From Solibacillus ferritrahens (GTDB taxonomy: Bacteria > Bacillota > Bacilli > Bacillales_A > Planococcaceae), in NCBI RefSeq assembly GCF_037027585.1, contig NZ_JAXCLE010000011.1, positions 69,503-133,502 on the forward strand: a stretch of DNA of 64,000 nucleotides, written 5' to 3'. The notes beneath the pieces are model-generated. The model worked only from the letters and a program-made list of their open reading frames with translations. It did not search any database and had not been told where the DNA came from. Each line of letters begins with the position of its first letter. The first letter of the stretch is position 1. Below are positions 60,359 to 64,000 of the stretch, piece after piece. The translations under genes were made by a program, and so were the position numbers.

Positions 60359-61423
60359 ATGAAGCTTTTCTTAAAGGCTTTCATATTGATAGCTGGGATT
60401 TTTATTTGCTTTGCATTCCCATCCGAAATGGAGGCAAAGCAAGTTTTTAAAGATGTCCCGACTAACCATTATGCGTACGATGCAATTAAATGGGCGTATG
60501 ACTTTAATATAGTAAACGGCTATGCAAACGGTACCTTCCGTCCAAATCAACCTGTAACTGAGCAGCAGTTTGCAAGTATTTTAGTCGGTTATTTTGATTT
60601 AGAGCCCGTGACAGAAGCGCTTGAAAAGTTTACGCCTAACGAAATTCCGTCTGATGGTAATTACAATACACTTGCTGCCTATGGGGTGCCGCTAAATGGC
60701 TACTTCCAAAATACTATTCGAGGTTCTGCAGTAAAGCGTGGAACTGTTGCACAAGCGATTGCTTATGTAGCAGATGGACAGACGACATTAAATAAGTCCA
60801 TCCAGTTTCTGCTCGACCATGATATTTCGAATGGGCAAAACCCAAAGTATGAACAAATCAACGTGCAACGCTTTTTCGGGGCTTCGAATAATTTAACGCG
60901 TGCCCAGCTCGTTTCCCTATTCTACAAAATGCAAAGTAAAAACTTTTTCTATAGGTCACAAATAGCAGAAGGAAGCTATGCTGATATAGGGGTCCATCCC
61001 CTCTATAAAAGGGCAAATGAAGCAAGGAACATGCTCGACCGTTCGTTACAAAGTGGACGAAACTGGGCTCCTGCAGCAAATAAACCGAAGAAAACGTGGG
61101 ATGGAGAATATACGTACTTTTATACGTATGGAAAAGGGGATTTAGATTCTCGGGGCCGTGTACTTACAATATTAAAGAGCACGAAGGAAAACTTTAATGT
61201 TACTTACTATACGTTTGATGGCTGGTCTTCTGGTACGATTGAAGGAACAGCAACCCTAATATCTGATACGAAAGCAAGAATGTCCAAAACAGCTGAGGGA
61301 GAACGATGCGTCATTGAATTTGAACGTGGATTAAATGACACAATCAAAACAACTGAGTTTTATTGTGAGGCAGGTCGTGAACGGGGTACGGATTATAACG
61401 GCAATCTTACATTGGAAAAATAA
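60359..61423 (+). CDS. SLH-domain protein with unknown C-terminal domain
   Basis: This 354-residue protein has an N-terminal signal (about 1-26; KAFILIAGIFICFAFP, ending EMEAK), then SLH modules: VFKDVPTNHYAYDAIKWAYDFNIVNGYANGTF, a weaker one near 95-190. The C-terminal half, from about residue 235, has TWDGEYTYFYTYGKGDLDSRG and a beta-rich end (about 110 residues) that I do not recognise. It is divergent from the giant SLH gene. Two cysteines near the end could form a disulfide. Site AAAAGGGGG precedes the ATG. Confidence 0.8.
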   Translation: MKLFLKAFILIAGIFICFAFPSEMEAKQVFKDVPTNHYAYDAIKWAYDFNIVNGYANGTFRPNQPVTEQQFASILVGYFDLEPVTEALEKFTPNEIPSDGNYNTLAAYGVPLNGYFQNTIRGSAVKRGTVAQAIAYVADGQTTLNKSIQFLLDHDISNGQNPKYEQINVQRFFGASNNLTRAQLVSLFYKMQSKNFFYRSQIAEGSYADIGVHPLYKRANEARNMLDRSLQSGRNWAPAANKPKKTWDGEYTYFYTYGKGDLDSRGRVLTILKSTKENFNVTYYTFDGWSSGTIEGTATLISDTKARMSKTAEGERCVIEFERGLNDTIKTTEFYCEAGRERGTDYNGNLTLEK

Positions 61424-61425
61424 AT

Positions 61426-61465
61426 TGGGAGCTGCCTGAAATTACATTCCGGCGCTCCCATTTAT
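61426..61465. terminator. Bidirectional terminator between SLH and MBL genes
   Basis: TGGGAGC-x-GCC pairs with GGC-GCTCCCA with a 14-nt loop and A/T-rich flanks; it can end both convergent genes. Confidence 0.78.
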
Positions 61466-61467
61466 CA

Positions 61468-62454
61468 TTAGCTTTCCTTTAATTGAAAGATCCATTGACC
61501 ATCTTGCCAATGGCGTTCAACTATTCCACGCTCCTGTGCCAGTAGTGTTAAGCCTATTATTTCTGAGATTATAAAAATAAAGTGCTTTGCAAATCGAGGA
61601 CCGTAAATTGCTTCACCAATAGCCCGCGCCGAATGATGACCCTCTCTAATTTTCTTTACGAGCTTTTGTAGTTTATATTCCATCTTACTTAAACTTTTTT
61701 CAATGACTTCATCTAAATTTTGAAAAACAGCTTCATGACCTGCAAAAACATATTGAATAGAAAAGGACTTTACTTTTTTAATTGATTCAATATATTGCAT
61801 TAGAGGCTTTATTACTTCCCCTGCTTCATCATGATCGATTAACGCATTTGTCATCCCAGAAGCCAATAAAAAATCACCCGCAAATAGCCAACCGTTTTCT
61901 TTATCCCAAAACCCAATTGAATCCGGTGAGTGCCCAGGAACAGCTATTATTTGCAGCCCTCCAATTTGCTGGCCCTCTTCTAGCCGTTTTATAGTTGGTA
62001 GCAATATTACTTTTTCCTTATTATGAAGGGTGTTTTCCATTTTAGCCAACCGCTCAATTGCATACTCCATAACCCCATATTGATTATATAATTCTTGGTA
62101 AAAAGTAAGCTTCTTTTGTAAATAGTCCCCTTCACATTTTAAACGGGTAATGGCAATTTGACTTGCATATACAGGAATCGAGTAATCCTTTGCAAGCTTA
62201 TTAACTAGTCCAGTATGGTCTTCATGAAAGTGAGTAAGTATAATGCGGTTAATTTTTTTAATTTCAATACTATAGTCACTTAATTTCCGGTAAAAAAACT
62301 GTTCAAATTCTTCCCCTTTTATGCCTGCATCTATGAGTGTATACTCGTTTCCATTCTGGTATATATAACAATTAATGCTACCCATATTACTATAATTCAC
62401 TGGAAAAATAATGGGATAAACTGTTTTTCCTTCTGTTCCTATAATTTCATCCAT
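61468..62454 (-). CDS. Metallo-beta-lactamase-fold hydrolase
   Basis: This 328-residue protein has the metal motif THFHEDHTG (HxHxDH), VPGHSPDSIGFW and AGDFLLASG, all glyoxalase II-like MBL features, and an extended C-terminal helical part with a last His-bearing VFAGHEAVF. Function could be thioesterase or lactonase; not decided by sequence. I start at the ATG at 62454 (GGGAGA site); the longer frame has no site. It is transcribed alone. Confidence 0.85.
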   Translation of the reverse strand: MDEIIGTEGKTVYPIIFPVNYSNMGSINCYIYQNGNEYTLIDAGIKGEEFEQFFYRKLSDYSIEIKKINRIILTHFHEDHTGLVNKLAKDYSIPVYASQIAITRLKCEGDYLQKKLTFYQELYNQYGVMEYAIERLAKMENTLHNKEKVILLPTIKRLEEGQQIGGLQIIAVPGHSPDSIGFWDKENGWLFAGDFLLASGMTNALIDHDEAGEVIKPLMQYIESIKKVKSFSIQYVFAGHEAVFQNLDEVIEKSLSKMEYKLQKLVKKIREGHHSARAIGEAIYGPRFAKHFIFIISEIIGLTLLAQERGIVERHWQDGQWIFQLKES

Positions 62455-62540
62455 ATATATCTTCTCCCTACCTAAATGTTCTTTCATCAATTTGTGGGTG
62501 ACTTCTGTTTCTGGAATTTCGGTTGAATATGTAAAAGTTA

Positions 62541-62680
62541 AAATAGCGGAAAGTTTCCAGTTATATTTAGAGTGGTCCTAATTTGAGATAAAATAAAGGG
62601 AATTTTTCCAGCTATTGATTAAAAATTAGTCTATTTTTGGTTTTTTAGTGAGATAGACAGAATTTCTCCGTCTATTTTTA
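62541..62680. repeat. Degenerate repeat region with ATAG...CTAT palindromic units
   Basis: Three related units occur: ATAG-x-GGAAAGTTTCC-x-TTAT (from 62543), ATAAAGGGAATTTTTCC-x-CTAT (from 62593) and ATAGACAGAATTTCTCC-GTCTAT (from 62653), about 50-60 bp apart. The last is a hairpin followed by T5. It is weaker than the other arrays. It occupies the 375-bp gap 62455-62829 together with the tRNA terminator. Confidence 0.4.
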
Positions 62681-62781
62681 TAATGAATTAAATTTCTAGT
62701 ATATTCCAATATTTATTATAAATCCATTCTATAATACAAACTCATTTCTACAATACTAGAAAACATATAATTTTCTAAATG

Positions 62782-62816
62782 CAAAAAACACATTGCAAAA
62801 TTGCAATGTGTTTTTC
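62782..62816 (-). terminator. Terminator of the tRNA cluster
   Basis: A perfect inverted repeat of about 14 bp (ACACATTGC with GCAATGTGT plus A5/T5 flanks) just after the last tRNA on the minus strand. Confidence 0.9.
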
Positions 62817-62829
62817 TCATGTGCATATA

Positions 62830-62901
62830 TGACCCGTACGGGATTCGAACCCGTGTTACCGCCGTGAAAGGGCGGTGTCTTAACCACTTGACCAACGGGC
62901 C
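62830..62901 (-). tRNA. tRNA-Glu (TTC)
   Basis: Cloverleaf with acceptor GGCCCGT/ACGGGTC, anticodon loop CTTTCAC (TTC) and T-loop GTTCGAAT. No encoded CCA. It is the last tRNA of the cluster. Confidence 0.97.
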
Positions 62902-62903
62902 TA

Positions 62904-62979
62904 TGGCTCCGAAGGCAGGACTCGAACCTGCGACCTGCCGGTTAACAGCCGGATGCTCTACCAACTGAGCTACTTCGGA
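62904..62979 (-). tRNA. tRNA-Asn (GTT)
   Basis: Acceptor TCCGAAG/CTTCGGA, anticodon loop CTGTTAA (GTT), encoded CCA. Confidence 0.97.
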
Positions 62980-62988
62980 ATAATACTA

Positions 62989-63065
<77 letters not shown>

Positions 63066-63071
63066 ATAGTA

Positions 63072-63147
63072 TGGTGGGTTTGGACGGAATCGAACCGCCG
63101 ACACTTAGAGCTTCAATCTAATGCTCTACCAACTGAGCTACAAACCC
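63072..63147 (-). tRNA. tRNA-Phe (GAA)
   Basis: Acceptor GGGTTTG/CAAACCC, anticodon GAA in TTGAAGC, encoded CCA. Confidence 0.97.
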
Positions 63148-63156
63148 AAAAAAAAA

Positions 63157-63232
63157 TGGCGGTCCCGACCGGGATCGAACCGGCGATCTCCTGCGTGACA
63201 GGCAGGCATGTTAACCGCTACACCACGGGACC
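63157..63232 (-). tRNA. tRNA-Asp (GTC)
   Basis: Acceptor GGTCCCG with 3' CGGGACC, anticodon loop CTGTCAC (GTC), encoded CCA. Confidence 0.97.
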
Positions 63233-63259
63233 AACATCATTAAGAATAAAATATTAAAA

Positions 63260-63352
63260 TGGAGGAGGTAGAGGGATTCGAACCCCCGCGCGGTGTTACC
63301 CGCCTGTCGGTTTTCAAGACCGATCCCTTCAGCCAGACTTGGGTATACCTCC
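63260..63352 (-). tRNA. tRNA-Ser (TGA)
   Basis: A 93-nt class II tRNA with long variable arm; acceptor GGAGGTA/TACCTCC, anticodon loop CTTGAAA (TGA), encoded CCA. The discriminator base is U, not the G usual for serine tRNAs. Confidence 0.96.
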
Positions 63353-63375
63353 AAAGGGAAATTATTAAAAATAAA

Positions 63376-63451
63376 TGGTGGAGCCTAGCGGGATCGAACC
63401 GCTGACCTCCTGCGTGCAAGGCAGGCGCTCTCCCAGCTGAGCTAAGGCCCC
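63376..63451 (-). tRNA. tRNA-Ala (TGC)
   Basis: Acceptor GGGGCCT/AGGCTCC includes the G3:U70 identity pair; anticodon loop TTGCACG region gives TGC; encoded CCA. Confidence 0.97.
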
Positions 63452-63459
63452 ATAAGAAA

Positions 63460-63536
63460 TGGTCGGAATGACAGGATTCGAACCTACGACCCCTTGGTCC
63501 CAAACCAAGTGCTCTACCAAGCTGAGCTACATTCCG
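63460..63536 (-). tRNA. tRNA-Pro (TGG)
   Basis: Acceptor CGGAATG/CATTCCG, anticodon loop TTTGGGA (TGG), encoded CCA. Confidence 0.97.
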
Positions 63537-63558
63537 AATATGTCATTAAAAATATATA

Positions 63559-63635
<77 letters not shown>

Positions 63636-63664
63636 GCATTATTTACTGTATTTAAAAATAGAGA

Positions 63665-63753
63665 TGGTGCCGAGGGCCGGAATCGAACCGGCACGGTGAT
63701 CACTCACCGCAGGATTTTAAGTCCTGTGCGTCTGCCAGTTCCGCCACCCCGGC
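63665..63753 (-). tRNA. tRNA-Leu (TAA)
   Basis: Class II tRNA, 89 nt; acceptor GCCGGGG/CCTCGGC, anticodon loop CTTAAAA (TAA), long variable arm, encoded CCA. Confidence 0.97.
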
Positions 63754-63757
63754 ATTT

Positions 63758-63832
63758 TGGAGCGGAAGACGAGGTTCGAACTCGCGACCCCCACCTTGGC
63801 AAGGTGGTGTTCTACCACTGAACTACTTCCGC
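63758..63832 (-). tRNA. tRNA-Gly (GCC)
   Basis: Acceptor GCGGAAG/CTTCCGC, anticodon loop TTGCCAA (GCC), encoded CCA. Confidence 0.97.
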
Positions 63833-63884
63833 AAAATGCATAAGATATTTTTATTCTGACAGTATATGTAATTTATTTAAAAAC

Positions 63885-63960
63885 TGGTGAGCCATGAAGG
63901 ACTCGAACCTTCGACCCTCTGATTAAAAGTCAGATGCTCTACCAACTGAGCTAATGGCTC
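63885..63960 (-). tRNA. tRNA-Lys (TTT)
   Basis: Acceptor GAGCCAT/ATGGCTC, anticodon loop CTTTTAA (TTT), encoded CCA. A 52-nt gap separates it from tRNA-Gly. Confidence 0.97.
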
Positions 63961-63966
63961 TCTAAA

Positions 63967-64000
63967 TGGTGCCGGCGAAAGGAGTCGAACCCTCGACCTA
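63967..64000 (-). tRNA. tRNA 3' part, probably Thr
   Basis: Only the T arm, acceptor 3' strand (CGCCGGC), discriminator A and CCA are inside the window. The 3' half resembles Bacillus tRNA-Thr, and Thr before Lys matches trnB-like order. The anticodon is outside, so identity is inferred. Confidence 0.75.

Overview
The window looks like chromosome from a low-GC Gram-positive of the Planococcaceae/Caryophanaceae type (Solibacillus- or Lysinibacillus-like). This is inferred from AT-rich DNA, AAGGAGG-type ribosome sites, frequent TTG/GTG starts, poly-U terminators, Bacillus-type riboswitches, S-layer (SLH) proteins and a trnB-like tRNA cluster. I see no insertion sequence, prophage or CRISPR array. 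The first gene and the last tRNA are cut by the window edges.

Layout. 1-8.2 kb: an MFS exporter fragment, a DUF4825 lipoprotein, a MerR regulator with its Bmr-type drug exporter, ornithine aminotransferase, YpsA, small unknown genes and class II fumarase. A Fur-controlled promoter and a probable small RNA lie ahead of fumarase. 8.2-20.5 kb: a type IV pilus locus in two divergent units, vanW-like/pilB/pilT/pilC/pilA/pilM/pilN/pilO/pilD on the minus strand and three pseudopilin/PilX-type genes on the plus strand. 20.7-27.7 kb: xpt-pbuX under a guanine riboswitch, a lysine permease under a lysine riboswitch, a CynX/NimT-type MFS gene and a membrane-anchored Mrr-like nuclease. 27.8-35 kb: bacterial nitric oxide synthase, an oxidoreductase remnant, and a TctABC tricarboxylate transporter with a CitS/CitT-type two-component system. 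35.2-36.7 kb: an RtcB-family ligase with a small membrane protein. 37-43.1 kb: an HTH-only LysR protein and an S-alkylcysteine/cystine sulfur-salvage operon (ytnJ-tcyN-ytmO-ytnI-tcyKLM type). 43.2-50.2 kb: a histidine-utilisation operon (transporter, hutU, hutI, hutG; no hutH visible) with a divergent AraC regulator carrying a degenerate receiver domain. 50.3-62.5 kb: an SLC13-type permease, catalase, an AEC transporter, a 1569-residue SLH surface protein, a second SLH protein and a metallo-beta-lactamase-fold hydrolase. 62.8-64 kb: thirteen tRNA genes on the minus strand, the last partial.

Themes. Much of the window is nutrient scavenging with local regulation: purines, lysine, tricarboxylates, organosulfur compounds and histidine each have a transporter, an enzyme set or a regulator, and a visible cis element. 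Iron and peroxide responses appear as a Fur box near fumarase and a PerR-like box at catalase.

The most unusual signal is non-coding. Several intergenic regions carry degenerate short motifs (TTAGAA/TTAGCA or TAGACAC-like) repeated every 19-21 bp, about two helical turns, for 3 to 9 units. Two arrays (near 36.8 kb and 43.1 kb) share longer homologous stretches, so they are copies of a dispersed family. I know of no description of it. The second most interesting signal is the Fur-regulated, terminator-ended transcript of about 155 nt upstream of fumarase, which resembles an FsrA-type iron-sparing RNA.
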